64,000 nt of DNA from PS1 clade bacterium (lineage in GTDB: Bacteria; Pseudomonadota; Alphaproteobacteria; RS24), in contig QOQK01000002.1 of the NCBI GenBank assembly GCA_003331985.1, forward strand, positions 1 to 64,000. The letters are read 5' to 3'. Under the pieces are notes generated by a model. It had not been told where the DNA came from and made no database searches. It saw nothing but the letters and a program-made list of their open reading frames with translations. Shown in pieces: positions 1-9,311 of the stretch (within the stretch, counting starts at the first letter, position 1; the number at the start of each line of letters is the position of its first letter). Made by a program: the position numbers and the translations under genes.

Positions 1-787
1 CAAATGCAACAAATATATTGCGCGGCATCATGATGCCTATTGGCTGAGTTACGATATAGATACAAAAATCAAGCATGCTGCTTTGCTCTCTTCGGTAGAA
101 GACTCTGGCTTTCAAATTGAAGTTACGGAAGATAAAAAACAGGATGTTCTTGAGCTTAATTTCACTTGCCCTGACCACCCCGGTTTATTCTCGCGTTTAT
201 CAGGTGCGTGTGCTGTGGCTGGATTGACGATTGTTGATGCTAAGCTTGCCATTACCAAAGATGGCATGGCACTCGATGTTTTACGACTGCAAGAGCCTGA
301 AAGGGAAAACTTTCCAGATAAGGCGCGCGTGAAGAGGCTTATTGCAACTATTCAAAGTGTTTTGCATGGCGAAATTCTTCCTCCTGACCGTCTGGCGGAT
401 GTGCCTTTCTCGCGGCGGGTCAATGCTTTTAAATTGGTCAATAATGTGATGATTGATAATGATGTGTCGAGCCATTCGACAGTTGTTGAGGTCAGCGGAC
501 TCGACCGTCCGGGATTGCTGTATGCACTGGCCAAAACATTATTTAATCTCAATGTAACGATTGTATCTGCGCGCGCCGTCACTTTCGGTGAAAGAGCCGT
601 TGATGTATTTTATGTGCAAGACCTGACGGGAGAAAAAATAACACGTAAATCCAAATTGACCGCCATAATGGATGGTTTGCAGATGGTGCTAGCCAATCAA
701 TCCAAGCCTAGGCGAGTTGAGCAGTCAAAGCAGGCCAAGTCTTCCAAGTCAGCTAAACAAGCCAAACAAGGAAGAAAAGCAGCTTGA
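1..787 (+). CDS. glnD: PII uridylyltransferase GlnD, C-terminal part
   Basis: The reading frame is open from the first bases of the window, so the N-terminal nucleotidyltransferase and HD domains lie upstream. About 261 codons are visible. They begin with an RHHDAYWL stretch typical of the region just before the ACT domains of GlnD. Two ACT domains follow, one around DHPGLFSRLSG and one around LDRPGLLYALAKT; in this family they sense glutamine and control uridylylation and deuridylylation of PII. The last 25 residues are a Ser/Lys/Ala-rich tail that looks unstructured. The TGA stop overlaps the ATG of murJ (ATGA), as expected for translational coupling; glnD-murJ-trpS is a common alphaproteobacterial order. 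Confidence 0.93.
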   Translation, partial: KCNKYIARHHDAYWLSYDIDTKIKHAALLSSVEDSGFQIEVTEDKKQDVLELNFTCPDHPGLFSRLSGACAVAGLTIVDAKLAITKDGMALDVLRLQEPERENFPDKARVKRLIATIQSVLHGEILPPDRLADVPFSRRVNAFKLVNNVMIDNDVSSHSTVVEVSGLDRPGLLYALAKTLFNLNVTIVSARAVTFGERAVDVFYVQDLTGEKITRKSKLTAIMDGLQMVLANQSKPRRVEQSKQAKSSKSAKQAKQGRKAA

Positions 788-2397
788 TGAAGCGGTTTTC
801 CATAATCAGAGCTGCGGCGACGACGGGGGCTGCGACTTTGATGAGTCGCATTCTTGGGTTTGTGCGGGATGTGATGATTGCAGCTTCGTTGGGCGCTGGC
901 CCATTGGCGGATATTTTTGTAGTTGCCTTTAGATTGCCTAATCTTTTCCGCCGCCTCTTTGCTGAAGGAGCATTTAATGCTGCTTTTGTACCTATCTTTG
1001 CGAAGCGGATGGAAGCTGAGGGTGTTGATGCGGCGCGTAAGCTTTCAGCAGAGGTATTGGCGGTACTCCTCGTAGGGCTAATCATTTTCACGCTCCTTGC
1101 CGAATGGTATATGCCCTACCTTGTTCATGCGCTGGCAGGTGGATTTCGGGCTACACCAGAAAAATTCGATTTGGCAGTAACCTATTCGCGCATAACGTTT
1201 CCCTATCTGGTTTTCATGTCGCTATTGTCGCTTTATGCGGCGATGTTGAACGCCTCGGGCCGATTTGCCGTTGCCGCATTTGCGCCCGTTTTACTTAATG
1301 TTGTGCTTATTGGTGCTTTGGTGCTGGCGGCCATGACAGGTCGGGACAGCCTCGCATCTCTTATATGGGGTGTTGCGATTGCCGGTGGGGTGCAATTTTT
1401 GATGGTTTGGTTTGCTGTTAAGCAAGCCGGTCTTGGTATCGGGTTACAACGTCCACGACTTACAGAAGATGTGAAGAGGGTTTTGACGCTGGGGCTTCCG
1501 GGTGTGCTTGCTGCAGGTGTAGGTCAAATTAATTTGTTGGTCGGGACAAATATTGCCTCCGCGCAAGATGGGGCAGCGTCATGGCTGTATTATGCCGACA
1601 GGCTTTATCAGCTTCCGCTGGGTGTCATTGGCATTGCGCTTTCAGTCGCTTTGTTACCCGATCTTTCGCGGCGACTGAGGGCTGGCGATGAGACCGGCGC
1701 GCGCAATAGCCAGAACCGAAGTCTTCAGATTGCCCTCTTGTTTTCCATTCCCTGTGCTGTTGGCCTCTATCTTCTGGCTGACCCGGTCATGGCGGTTTTA
1801 TTTCAACGCGGCGCTTTTACGGCTGCAGATACTTCTGCCTCCGGGGTCGCGCTTATGGGATTTGCGTTTGGCCTTCCTGCCTTTGTTGGGATTAAGGTGA
1901 TGCAGCCCAGTTTCTTCGCACGTGAGGATACTTTCTATCCTTTCGTTTACGGCGCTTTGGGCGTTGTCGCGAATATTGCTATCAGCCTCACATATTTCCC
2001 GGTTTTCGGGCACTTGGCGATTGCCGTTGCCACGAGCGTTGCCGGGTGGCTGACACTCGTCACCATGAGTGTGCATTTGTTCATCAACGGCTGGCGGCCT
2101 GATAAGGCGCTTGTGATAGGAACGCTAGCTATCTTGTTTTCGGCTGCTCTGATGGCTTTGGCGCTGCATTATTCACCTTTTGCGCCACCTGAGGGTTCGA
2201 TACATCCAGCTTCACTGGCGTTATGGCTCGCGGGTCACATTTTAGCGGCGATAGCGCTTTTTCTGCTTTCCGGTCTTAAGACGGGCGCTTTTGGCAGAGA
2301 TGTCGTGAGCTATTTTAAGCCCTATGCACGTGCGGCGCGGCTTGCCAAATCCGACGCATTGCGTGATAAGGCTGATGATATTGAGAAGGGTGATTAA
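787..2397 (+). CDS. murJ: Lipid II flippase MurJ (MviN)
   Basis: This is a polytopic inner-membrane protein of about 536 residues with many hydrophobic segments, the length expected of the MurJ/MviN family (MOP superfamily). The N-terminus has the family pattern TLMSRILGFVRD, and LPNLFRRLFAEGAFNAAFVP follows soon after. MurJ moves lipid II across the inner membrane for peptidoglycan synthesis. The ATG at 787 overlaps the glnD stop; a TTG at 784 is possible but less likely. The TAA stop abuts the trpS ATG with no gap, so the three genes appear co-transcribed. Confidence 0.95.
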   Translation: MKRFSIIRAAATTGAATLMSRILGFVRDVMIAASLGAGPLADIFVVAFRLPNLFRRLFAEGAFNAAFVPIFAKRMEAEGVDAARKLSAEVLAVLLVGLIIFTLLAEWYMPYLVHALAGGFRATPEKFDLAVTYSRITFPYLVFMSLLSLYAAMLNASGRFAVAAFAPVLLNVVLIGALVLAAMTGRDSLASLIWGVAIAGGVQFLMVWFAVKQAGLGIGLQRPRLTEDVKRVLTLGLPGVLAAGVGQINLLVGTNIASAQDGAASWLYYADRLYQLPLGVIGIALSVALLPDLSRRLRAGDETGARNSQNRSLQIALLFSIPCAVGLYLLADPVMAVLFQRGAFTAADTSASGVALMGFAFGLPAFVGIKVMQPSFFAREDTFYPFVYGALGVVANIAISLTYFPVFGHLAIAVATSVAGWLTLVTMSVHLFINGWRPDKALVIGTLAILFSAALMALALHYSPFAPPEGSIHPASLALWLAGHILAAIALFLLSGLKTGAFGRDVVSYFKPYARAARLAKSDALRDKADDIEKGD

Positions 2398-3417
2398 ATG
2401 ACGGATTTCCATCCACGGGTCTTTTCGGGTGTCCAGCCAACAGGCAATCTTCACCTCGGCAATTATCTTGGCGCGATTAAAAACTTTGTTGCCCTGCAGG
2501 ACAGCCATGACTGCATATATTGTGTCGTTGATTTGCACGCTATTACTGTCTGGCAGGATCCCAAGGAACTGAAGCAGAATATTTACGAAGTGACCGCAGC
2601 TTTTCTTGCCGCCGGCGTTGATGCAACGAAACATGTTGTTTTCAATCAGAGCCGCGTTTCTGCTCACGCTGAATTGGGCTGGATTTTAAATTGTGTTTCT
2701 CGCATTGGCTGGTTGAACCGGATGACCCAGTTTAAAGAAAAAGCGGGCAAAAACCGCGAAAATGCGTCTGTCGGTCTTTATGTTTACCCCAATCTTATGG
2801 CTGCGGATATTTTGGCCTATCGCGCAACGCATGTGCCTGTTGGGGATGATCAAAAACAGCATCTTGAGCTGGCGCGAGATATTGCCCAAAAATTCAACCA
2901 TGATTATCTCGGCGAAGATGCGCCGCCTTTTTTCCCGCTTCCTGAGCCGGTTATTACTGGGGCGGCCACGCGTGTGATGTCATTGCGTGACGGTTCGCGT
3001 AAAATGTCCAAATCCGAACCATCTGAAATGTCGCGTATCACGCTCATGGATGATGCTGACGAGATTGCCAAAAAAATCAGGAAAGCCAAAACAGACCCCG
3101 ATCCGCTTCCTAGCGCTAGGGAAGGGCTTGAGGGGCGTCCTGAAGCATCGAATCTTGTGGGTATTTTTGCAGCCCTATCCGGTCAAGACGTTGAGACTGT
3201 TCTCGCAGAATATGGCGGCAAGCAATTCTCAGAGTTTAAACCTGCTCTGGCAGATTTGGCAGTTGAGATACTTGCCCCGATAGGCACTGAAATGTCCCGT
3301 TTGCTTGATGCCCCCGAGCACCTTGAGGCCGTTCTTGCAGATGGTGCGGCGCGTGCTGATGCTATCGCGAGCCCTGTTTTGGCGCAGGTGAAAGAAATGG
3401 TTGGTTTTTCAGCGTAA
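2398..3417 (+). CDS. trpS: Tryptophanyl-tRNA synthetase
   Basis: This class I aminoacyl-tRNA synthetase of 339 residues charges tRNA-Trp. The HIGH-equivalent signature is seen as TGNLHLGN near residues 15-22, and the KMSKS loop as KMSKSEPS starting near residue 202. Length matches bacterial TrpRS. It starts directly after the murJ stop. There is no obvious terminator after it, and the next gene (a Usp protein) follows within 80 bases. Confidence 0.96.
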   Translation: MTDFHPRVFSGVQPTGNLHLGNYLGAIKNFVALQDSHDCIYCVVDLHAITVWQDPKELKQNIYEVTAAFLAAGVDATKHVVFNQSRVSAHAELGWILNCVSRIGWLNRMTQFKEKAGKNRENASVGLYVYPNLMAADILAYRATHVPVGDDQKQHLELARDIAQKFNHDYLGEDAPPFFPLPEPVITGAATRVMSLRDGSRKMSKSEPSEMSRITLMDDADEIAKKIRKAKTDPDPLPSAREGLEGRPEASNLVGIFAALSGQDVETVLAEYGGKQFSEFKPALADLAVEILAPIGTEMSRLLDAPEHLEAVLADGAARADAIASPVLAQVKEMVGFSA

Positions 3418-3496
3418 GACGGTTTTAATTTTTACAATCAAGAACAAGAACAAAACAGCGCTTGCCGCATCATTTGAGATAAGGCACTTTAATAAT

Positions 3497-3973
3497 ATGT
3501 ATAAAGACGCACATTTGCCTCGAAAGTTTTTGGTTGTCGTAGATGGCACGCCCGAGTCTCGGGCTGCCCTACGTTGGGCTGAAAGGCGGGCGCATGGTAA
3601 TGGCGGTCAGTTAGCTCTTTTGGTTGTGTTGGAGCCAGGCGGTTTCGAGCATTGGCTTGGCGTGGAAACGCTGATGAAAGAAGAGGCTAAGGAGAACGCC
3701 GAGCAGATACTTGCAGAACTCTCTGCCGAAGTTGAAAAGATTGCCGGACGTTCACCGGAAACCCATATAATGGAGGGTGACAGAATTGAGCAGGTGATGG
3801 ACCTAATCAATAGTGATAAGAACATCTCGACACTTGTGCTGGCCGCCGGCACGGACCCCGCAGGTCCAGGGCCGCTTGTCGGTGCTCTGGCAACCGGAAA
3901 GGCGGGTTTTCATATTCCCGTCACAGTGGTGCCGGGCGAGTTGAGTGATGACGAAATAGACGCGCTGACTTAA
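3497..3973 (+). CDS. Universal stress protein (UspA family)
   Basis: A single Usp domain of about 158 residues. It starts with the hydrophobic strand KFLVVVDGTPESRAALRWA and ends with a strand and loop, LVLAAGTDPAGPGPLVGAL, at the place of the nucleotide-binding G-x2-G-x9-G motif. That motif is loose here, so ATP binding cannot be assumed. I chose the ATG at 3497, which removes a non-conserved upstream extension that would overlap trpS. Usp proteins are cytosolic stress-response proteins; the exact role is unknown. Confidence 0.85.
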   Translation: MYKDAHLPRKFLVVVDGTPESRAALRWAERRAHGNGGQLALLVVLEPGGFEHWLGVETLMKEEAKENAEQILAELSAEVEKIAGRSPETHIMEGDRIEQVMDLINSDKNISTLVLAAGTDPAGPGPLVGALATGKAGFHIPVTVVPGELSDDEIDALT

Positions 3974-4025
3974 ATAAGTTAAGCGCATGAATTAAATAAA
4001 GCGCTACCCGTATCTGGAGAAAAAA

Positions 4026-4619
4026 ATGTTTATACAAACTGAAGAAACCCCGAACCCAGCAACATTGAAATTTCTTCCCGGAAGAGATGTCATGGGCGCC
4101 GCCCCTCCGGCTGATTTCCCGAATGCTGAGAGTGCGAAAGCCTCTCCTCTTGCGGAAACACTTTTCAAAGTTCCTCAGGTCAGTAGTGTATTTCTCGGTT
4201 CTGATTTTATTACAATAACCAAATCTGAAGGTGATTGGCAGCAACTTAAGCCCCTTCTTCTTACCTCATTGATGGATTTCTTTTTGACGGGACTGCCCGT
4301 CATTAATCAGGCGACTGCGCCAGAAGGCGCCGGTGATAATGAAAGTGAAGAAGGTGACTCTGAGATTGTTTCCACCATTAAACAATTGCTTGATACGCGG
4401 GTTCGCCCTGCTGTTGCTCAGGATGGAGGCGATATTGTTTTCCACGGCTATGAAGAGGGGGTTGTTTCTTTGACCATGCGTGGAGCATGTGCCGGTTGCC
4501 CTAGTTCGACAGCCACCCTAAAGCACGGCATTGAAAATTTACTAAAGCATTTTATTCCCGAAATTACCGAAGTGAGAGCCACCGAAGGTGTGGGTGAGGG
4601 AGAAAATCATGCCGGATAA
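4026..4619 (+). CDS. NifU-like Fe-S cluster carrier (Nfu)
   Basis: This 197-residue protein has the two-domain layout of alphaproteobacterial and mitochondrial Nfu. The N-terminal Nfu domain (MFIQTEETPNPATLKFLPG) is followed by an acidic linker near residues 95-112. The C-terminal NifU domain carries the cluster-binding C-x2-C as ACAGCPSS near residue 155. Family role: it receives [4Fe-4S] clusters from the assembly machinery and delivers them to targets. A good ribosome binding site (GGAG) precedes the ATG. The stop lies inside the start of the next gene. MiaB and BioB, both Fe-S enzymes, are encoded elsewhere in this window and are plausible clients (inference). Confidence 0.92.
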   Translation: MFIQTEETPNPATLKFLPGRDVMGAAPPADFPNAESAKASPLAETLFKVPQVSSVFLGSDFITITKSEGDWQQLKPLLLTSLMDFFLTGLPVINQATAPEGAGDNESEEGDSEIVSTIKQLLDTRVRPAVAQDGGDIVFHGYEEGVVSLTMRGACAGCPSSTATLKHGIENLLKHFIPEITEVRATEGVGEGENHAG

Positions 4620-5205
4620 TATGCTTGATAATAAATCCTTGGATTTATTGTTCCGTGAGGCGCGTTCGCAGAATGCTTATGTTGATGCCCCTATAAGTGA
4701 TGACACGCTCAAGGCGCTCTATGATGTCTGGAAATATGGCCCCACGAGCGCTAATTGCTCTCCCGCGCGAGTTGTCTTTGTGCGCAGTGAAGAAGGTAAA
4801 GCCAAGTTATTGCCGCATCTTATGGGGGGCAATCAAGAAAAAACAAAATCAGCCGCTGTGTGCGCGATTATCGGCCATGATGTTAAATTCTATGATCGTA
4901 TCCCCGAGCTTTTTCCGCATCAGCCGGAGGCCCGGGAGTGGTTTTGCAATGACGATAATTTTGCTGCAGAGTCAGCTTTCAGGAATGGCTCCTTACAGGG
5001 CGCATATTTAATGATTGCCGCTCGGGCCATGGGGCTTGATGTTGGGCCAATGTCCGGCTTTGACCCAAAAGGTGTAGAGGAAACTTTTTTCCCGAACAGC
5101 ACAGTTAAGGTAAATTTTCTGTGTAATTTGGGTCAGGGTGATCCCTCAGCTGTTTTTGAACGTTCGCCACGGCTTGCTTTCGAGGATGCTTGCACTCTTG
5201 CCTAA
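4609..5205 (+). CDS. FMN-dependent nitroreductase-family protein (RutE/HadB-like)
   Basis: About 198 residues of the nitroreductase fold. The motif YGPTSANCSPARVVFVRS near residue 45 and the DVGPMSGFDP segment near residue 148 are typical of the malonic semialdehyde reductase RutE / HadB-like branch. No other rut genes are present, so a role in pyrimidine breakdown is not supported; general NAD(P)H-dependent reduction of small aldehydes or nitro compounds is the safer description. ATG 4609 has a GAGGGAG-type ribosome binding site and overlaps the nfu stop by 11 bases; an ATG at 4621 is an alternative. Confidence 0.82.
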   Translation: MPDNMLDNKSLDLLFREARSQNAYVDAPISDDTLKALYDVWKYGPTSANCSPARVVFVRSEEGKAKLLPHLMGGNQEKTKSAAVCAIIGHDVKFYDRIPELFPHQPEAREWFCNDDNFAAESAFRNGSLQGAYLMIAARAMGLDVGPMSGFDPKGVEETFFPNSTVKVNFLCNLGQGDPSAVFERSPRLAFEDACTLA

Positions 5206-5926
5206 TCCGCACCACCGCCCCTCAGTTCTGGCTTGTGATACCTCACAACAAGCATGTTCGGTTGCGCTTGCACTTTCAGATGGCACCATCATTGAGCGCC
5301 TTGAAGAAACAGGTCGCGGGCACACTGAAAAACTTCCTTTAATGATTGCTGATATTCTGACCTCTTCAGGCGTTAGCCTGAAAGATATTGCTAGGTTGGG
5401 CGTCACCATAGGGCCTGGAACATTTGCAGGCGTGCGTGTGGGGTTAGCGGCGATGCGTGCCATTCGTATTAGCCATCGATTGCCGATATATTCCATCACA
5501 ACTACGCATGCCCTTGCTTTACCGATACAACAAATGCCGGGGGGCAGTGAAGGGCGTCAATCAATTGTTGCGATTGATGCACGGCGCGGTGAGCTTTATT
5601 GCCAGATTTTTGATGCGCAAGGTATTCCCATTAGTGATGCCATGGCGCATACACCCGAAGCGTTGGTTGAAATTATAGAGGAACAGGGCATAACCCGACC
5701 AAACATCATTGGTTCGGGGGCTGACATTCTTGCAGCACAGATGCGACGCGTTGAGTTGACCTGTCTGGAAATACCACTTTGGCCACAAGCTGGTTTGATT
5801 GCTGACTGGGTTGCCCGTCAGGAGGCCTTAGAGGAAAACACGCCACCGCCGGAGCCTTTGTATTTACGCCCACCGGATGCAGCCCTTCCAAGCGCATCCA
5901 GTTATTTGACACGTCAAGAGGGGTGA
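5186..5926 (+). CDS. tsaB: tRNA threonylcarbamoyladenosine biosynthesis protein TsaB
   Basis: About 246 residues of the ASKHA-fold TsaB (YeaZ) family. TsaB is the scaffold partner of TsaD in making t6A37 on ANN-decoding tRNAs. N-terminal signature: LACDTSQQACSVAL; family motif TIGPGTFAGVRVGLAAMRA near residue 72. ATG 5186 was chosen because it sits just before the conserved N-terminal strand; it overlaps the end of the upstream nitroreductase gene by 20 bases. rimI follows immediately, the classic tsaB-rimI pairing. Confidence 0.94.
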   Translation: MLALLPNPHHRPSVLACDTSQQACSVALALSDGTIIERLEETGRGHTEKLPLMIADILTSSGVSLKDIARLGVTIGPGTFAGVRVGLAAMRAIRISHRLPIYSITTTHALALPIQQMPGGSEGRQSIVAIDARRGELYCQIFDAQGIPISDAMAHTPEALVEIIEEQGITRPNIIGSGADILAAQMRRVELTCLEIPLWPQAGLIADWVARQEALEENTPPPEPLYLRPPDAALPSASSYLTRQEG

Positions 5927-5936
5927 AAAAGGTTTC

Positions 5937-6452
5937 ATGAATATGAAGTCTCAAAGTTCTGTTAAAACCTCGCCGGGCGAACCTTCAGATGTGGAGGCGA
6001 TTATCTGCCCGGCACAACCTGATCCGGCCTTTCTGTCAAATTTGCATGGGGACGGCTTCGCGAGTGCCTATGAACAACACTGGAATGAAAAGGCCATGGC
6101 TGAAATGCTCGCAATGACCGGTGTTTTTGTTCACCAGTTTTCTGCTGGTTTCATTATGACCCAAATAAGCCTTGAGACTGCTGAGATTCTTACCTATACC
6201 GTGTTGCCCAGCCAGCGCGGTAAAGGCTATGGTGCTGTATTATTGAAAACCGCAATGCAGCATGCTTTTAATAAAGGGGCAACACGGATACTGCTGGAGG
6301 TTGCCCCGGATCGTAAAGCCGCTTTAGGGCTTTATCGTCGTGCAGGATTTGAACGCACGGGTGTTCGAAAAAATTATTATGCGGGGCCTGAAGGTAAAAG
6401 AGATGCTTTTTTAATGGAAACCGGGCTTGGAACAGAGCTTAATTTTAGGTAA
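5937..6452 (+). CDS. rimI: Ribosomal protein alanine N-acetyltransferase RimI-like (GNAT)
   Basis: 171 residues with a GNAT fold. The acetyl-CoA-binding loop is seen as LPSQRGKGYGAVLL (Q/R-x2-G-x-G/A pattern) near residue 95, followed by EVAPDRKAALGLYRRAGFERTG, typical of RimI. An N-terminal extension of about 25 residues is longer than in E. coli RimI. It sits directly between tsaB and the fur gene with very short spacers, suggesting one transcript. The substrate is inferred from family and context only. Confidence 0.88.
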   Translation: MNMKSQSSVKTSPGEPSDVEAIICPAQPDPAFLSNLHGDGFASAYEQHWNEKAMAEMLAMTGVFVHQFSAGFIMTQISLETAEILTYTVLPSQRGKGYGAVLLKTAMQHAFNKGATRILLEVAPDRKAALGLYRRAGFERTGVRKNYYAGPEGKRDAFLMETGLGTELNFR

Positions 6453-6454
6453 AC

Positions 6455-6916
6455 ATGACTATGGTTGATGACAGCAAAATTGAAGTATTATGTGAGCGGG
6501 CAGGTATGCGTATGACGGGTCAGCGTCGCGTTATTGCAAGAATATTATCCGAGTCAGACGACCACCCGGATGTTGAAGTGCTTCATCGCCGCGCTGTTCT
6601 GGAAGATGCGGGCATCTCAATTGCCACAGTTTATCGTACTGTCAAATTATTCGAAGAAGCCGGCATTCTGACCCGCCATGATTTTGGGGATGGGCGCTCA
6701 AGATATGAGACGATTTCCGAGGATCATCATGACCATCTCATTGATTTGCAGTCCGGGAAAGTTATTGAATTTTCAAATGATGCCATTGAAGAACTCCAGC
6801 GGCAAGTTGCCGAAAAGCTAGGGTACAGACTGGTTGACCACAGGTTGGAACTTTACGGCGTTCCGCTGGAGCAGGGAAAACCCGTAGGTGCTTCTGACGA
6901 TAATCAGGATAGCTAA
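6455..6916 (+). CDS. fur: Fur-family metalloregulator (Fur/Mur type)
   Basis: 153 residues. The N-terminal winged helix (MTGQRRVIARIL ... ISIATVYRTVKLFEEAG) is followed by the metal-sensing dimerisation domain with the His cluster SEDHHDHLIDLQSG. The C-terminal Cys-x2-Cys pairs of the structural zinc site of E. coli Fur are absent, as in many alphaproteobacterial Fur/Mur proteins. In this class the protein often responds to manganese (Mur) rather than iron, so the effector cannot be settled here. Its position between rimI and plsC, with 2-base spacers on both sides, is a common alphaproteobacterial arrangement. Confidence 0.9.
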   Translation: MTMVDDSKIEVLCERAGMRMTGQRRVIARILSESDDHPDVEVLHRRAVLEDAGISIATVYRTVKLFEEAGILTRHDFGDGRSRYETISEDHHDHLIDLQSGKVIEFSNDAIEELQRQVAEKLGYRLVDHRLELYGVPLEQGKPVGASDDNQDS

Positions 6917-6918
6917 TC

Positions 6919-7767
6919 ATGCTTCCTGACATTATTCGCATTGCCATTCGCCTGATATTAGTAGTGGCTATCATCGTCATTTTTTCACCAATTCAATTTT
7001 TGATAATTATTTTACGCATACCCGGCAGTGATATTTTGCCGTTAATTTTTCACAAAGTAGTTCTCAAAATTCTTGGCGTCAGGGTGCGTGTGTCTGGGCC
7101 ATTGCCTGCGCCCGGCACGTTGATTGTCAGCAACCATGTGTCATGGCTGGATATATGCACTATTGGCTCTGTCTTGCCAATTAATTTTGTTGCCAAAGCG
7201 GATATATCTGGTTGGCCTATTTTTGGGTTCCTGGCGAAATTGCAAAAAACACTCTTTATTAAAAGAGATCGGCGGAGTGATACGGCTAATCAGCGAAATG
7301 CCATGCAGGACAGGCTGCTTGATGGTAGCCGTTTGGTGCTTTTTCCTGAGGGGACAACTGGAGACGGTACAATTGTCTTTCCTTTCAAGTCCTCTCTATT
7401 TGCCGCCGCTGAGGTGCAGGAAAACGACAGGCCGATACCTATTCAACCGCTATCTCTGGCTTTTGCAGAATTAAGCGGTATTCCGATGAGCCGACGCATT
7501 CGGATTAAGTATGCCTGGATTGGGGATGTCGGTTTGCTTTCCAATATGTTTTATGTCTTGGGAAGTTACTCGTTTACAATCAATTTAATCTTTCATGCCC
7601 CTACTAATCTTGTCGAGGCAGGGGGACGCAAAAAGTTAGCCGTCTCGGCACATCGACAGGTGCAAAATGGCGTCGCAAACACCACTGTAGGCTTTACTGA
7701 TGTTGAGGCGACACATACGCCTGACGCCCCCTCCGAACTTAAAGTTGCAGCCAAGCCTCTTGCCTAG
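6919..7767 (+). CDS. plsC: 1-acyl-sn-glycerol-3-phosphate acyltransferase
   Basis: 282 residues, membrane-associated. There is a hydrophobic N-terminal segment, the acyltransferase motif NHVSWLD (H-x4-D) near residue 73 and the substrate-binding motif LFPEGTTGDG near residue 142. It converts lysophosphatidic acid to phosphatidic acid in phospholipid synthesis. The C-terminal 60 residues are less conserved and look flexible. It starts 2 bases after the fur stop. Confidence 0.92.
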   Translation: MLPDIIRIAIRLILVVAIIVIFSPIQFLIIILRIPGSDILPLIFHKVVLKILGVRVRVSGPLPAPGTLIVSNHVSWLDICTIGSVLPINFVAKADISGWPIFGFLAKLQKTLFIKRDRRSDTANQRNAMQDRLLDGSRLVLFPEGTTGDGTIVFPFKSSLFAAAEVQENDRPIPIQPLSLAFAELSGIPMSRRIRIKYAWIGDVGLLSNMFYVLGSYSFTINLIFHAPTNLVEAGGRKKLAVSAHRQVQNGVANTTVGFTDVEATHTPDAPSELKVAAKPLA

Positions 7768-7794
7768 AACGCCTAAACTGTCTAAACGAAAACC

Positions 7795-9165
7795 ATGGAA
7801 AAGCATAAATCCGTCTTTATAAAGACTTACGGATGCCAAATGAATGTTTATGACAGCGAACGCATGGGCGAGGCGCTGAATATGGCTGGTTATCATCCGG
7901 TGGATGCGCCTGATAAGGCTGATATGGTTATTCTCAATACCTGCCATATCCGTGAAAAGGCTGCCGAGAAGGTTTATTCCGAACTTGGCAGGCTTAAAAA
8001 ACTAAAAGACATTAACGAAGATATGATTATCGGCGTTGCTGGATGTGTTGCTCAGGCTGAAGGCGAAGAAATGCTGTCTCGTGCGCCGACAGTGGATCTG
8101 GTGTTTGGCCCTCAGACTTTTCAGGCGCTTCCTGATATGCTGGAAGAACTGGCTGATAACAGGGCGGATGCGCTTGAGGAAAACGGCCATATTAAGAAAG
8201 CAAAAGGTGTTGTCAGAACAAGCTTTCCTGCGGAAGAAAAATTCGCCACCTTGTTTGAAACACCTCGCCAGCCTTTGGTGCGAAGCCCTGCGGCCTTCGT
8301 CACTGTCCAAGAAGGGTGTGATAAATTCTGCACTTTTTGTGTTGTGCCTTATACAAGGGGGGCTGAAGTTTCCCGTGCGGCCTTGGAAATTGAAGCCGAA
8401 GTTATATCTCTCGCGCAAAAAGGTGTGAGTGAAATTACACTTTTAGGGCAAAACGTTAATGCTTGGCATGACGTTGATGCGGATGATATCGGATTGGGAC
8501 AGCTGTTAAGGCAATTGGCTCAAGTCGATGGCATAGAGCGGCTCCGCTATACTACCTCGCATCCGCGGGATATGGATGATGCACTGATAGAAGCCCATGC
8601 TGATTTGCCAGAGTTGATGCCTTATCTGCATCTGCCTGTGCAAGCAGGATCGGATAAAATTCTCAAAGCCATGAACAGAAAACATACGGCAGAAGATTAT
8701 ATCAAGCTGGTTGACCGCATCCGTGCAGCGCGGCCTGATATTGCTTTGTCCTCTGATTTCATCGTCGGCTTTCCGAGCGAGACTGAAGAGGATTTCACGG
8801 CCACGCTTGATCTTGTGAAGCAGGTTACTTATGCGCAAGCTTATTCATTTAAATATAGCCCACGCCCTGGAACACCGGCTTCTGAGGAAGCGCAGATTGA
8901 TGAGGATGTTAAATCGGAGCGTCTGGCGCGTCTGCAGGATGTCTTGAACATCCAACAGGTAAACTTTAATGCCTCACAGGCTGGGGAAACGCTAGAGGTC
9001 TTGTTTGAAAAGCAAGGCAAGAAGCCCGGGCAAATGGTTGGGCGGAGCCCCTATTTACAGACTGTTCACGTGGACGCGGATGAGACTGTAATCGGTAAAA
9101 TTTTACCCGTCAAAATTGAAAAGGCACACGCGAACAGCCTGTCGGGTAAGATTTTAGCGGTTTAA
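7795..9165 (+). CDS. miaB: tRNA-2-methylthio-N6-dimethylallyladenosine synthase MiaB
   Basis: 456 residues, a radical-SAM methylthiotransferase that converts i6A37 to ms2i6A37 in tRNA. Both Fe-S cluster sites are intact: the N-terminal cluster cysteines at residues 14 (TYGCQMN), 50 (NTCHIR) and 84 (AGCVAQ), and the radical-SAM C-x3-C-x2-C at residues 175, 179 and 182 (CDKFCTFC). A C-terminal TRAM-like region ends with GKILPVKI. The length is normal. miaB-phoH-ybeY-corC-lnt is a conserved alphaproteobacterial block. Confidence 0.97.
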   Translation: MEKHKSVFIKTYGCQMNVYDSERMGEALNMAGYHPVDAPDKADMVILNTCHIREKAAEKVYSELGRLKKLKDINEDMIIGVAGCVAQAEGEEMLSRAPTVDLVFGPQTFQALPDMLEELADNRADALEENGHIKKAKGVVRTSFPAEEKFATLFETPRQPLVRSPAAFVTVQEGCDKFCTFCVVPYTRGAEVSRAALEIEAEVISLAQKGVSEITLLGQNVNAWHDVDADDIGLGQLLRQLAQVDGIERLRYTTSHPRDMDDALIEAHADLPELMPYLHLPVQAGSDKILKAMNRKHTAEDYIKLVDRIRAARPDIALSSDFIVGFPSETEEDFTATLDLVKQVTYAQAYSFKYSPRPGTPASEEAQIDEDVKSERLARLQDVLNIQQVNFNASQAGETLEVLFEKQGKKPGQMVGRSPYLQTVHVDADETVIGKILPVKIEKAHANSLSGKILAV

Positions 9166-9311
9166 TGCCTATTTGATGTTGTTCTATTATCAGCCACACC
9201 TATATGAAGCTTTTGTGAATAAGGGGATTGTCTCTTGCGTGGCCGACCCAATCACGCCATATTTTTATTAATGATTTTTCAATTTAACAGCCACATTCGA
9301 GGAGCCCGCGA